Shown here: piece by piece, positions 21,668 through 21,748 of the stretch
How the letters are laid out: each line of letters starts with the position of its first letter
How positions within the stretch are numbered: the stretch's first letter is position 1
NCBI GenBank assembly: GCA_024691465.1
Contig: JAILNO010000017.1
Location: 1-21,748, forward strand
Source of the DNA: Pseudobutyrivibrio sp.
GTDB lineage: Bacteria; Bacillota_A; Clostridia; Lachnospirales; Lachnospiraceae
Reading direction: 5' to 3'
DNA: 21,748 bases
Program-made: the position numbers and the translations under genes
The notes under the pieces: model-generated
Database searches by the model: none
Seen by the model: only the letters and a program-made list of their open reading frames with translations
Told to the model about the DNA's origin: nothing

Positions 21668-21748
21668 CTTTTGGGGAAAACTATGTTCGTTGATTATTGA
21701 GTCATTTACGAAAAAAGTGACGAAAACCGCGTGAATATAGGCTTGAAG

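Noticed and set aside
1..21748. CRISPR array, insertion sequence or tRNA/rRNA gene
   Set aside because: No regularly spaced repeats, transposase frames, or recognisable tRNA or rRNA sequences were found.

Overview
The window looks like chromosome of a butyrate-forming Lachnospiraceae bacterium, most likely Butyrivibrio or Pseudobutyrivibrio. The evidence is a low-GC Firmicute sequence with strong AGGAGG-type ribosome sites, a complete thl-hbd-bcd-etfB-etfA butyrate operon with highly biased codons, a clostridial class desulfoferrodoxin, and a SleB-like wall hydrolase. The genus is inferred from gene content; no rRNA is present.

Layout. 1-1020: a decayed bioD copy, then a compact locus I read as a type I toxin-antitoxin pair. 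It has a 39-residue holin-like membrane toxin (747-866) and a convergent antisense RNA with its own promoter (975-1003, minus) and terminator. 1027-2326 (minus): an ECF sigma factor overlapping a membrane-anchored anti-sigma-like gene, with a decayed winged-helix regulator behind it. 2590-5016: a ProX-type tRNA editing deacylase (minus), a CDF-like transporter with odd metal-site residues (plus), desulfoferrodoxin (minus) and a small membrane protein (minus).

5242-10961 (plus) is a tightly spaced run: thyA, folA, ilvB, ilvN, a secreted coiled-coil/SleB-type wall hydrolase and deoD, closed by a strong terminator at 11001-11032. It joins dTMP and folate, branched-chain amino acid, wall and nucleoside functions. 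11230-17150 (plus) is the butyrate operon, with a good extended -10 promoter and a near-consensus Rex (NADH-sensing repressor) operator in its leader. Crotonase (crt) is missing. The gaps thl-hbd (233 nt) and hbd-bcd (263 nt) hold RNA-like structures instead. 17208-21542: a MATE exporter with a predicted leaderless mRNA, a cytosolic GH2 glycosidase, and convergent two-gene threonine/serine exporter genes that overlap the GH2 gene. The right edge has a perfect DnaA box.

The best candidates for something undescribed are two copies of a structured RNA, one between thyA and folA (6130-6266) and one between hbd and bcd (13770-13961). They share a conserved core with compensatory base changes in the internal stems. 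Their closing stems have unrelated sequence but pair in both copies. I could not assign this RNA to a known family. The type I toxin-antitoxin locus can be resolved almost completely from sequence: both promoters, both terminators and a sequestered ribosome site.
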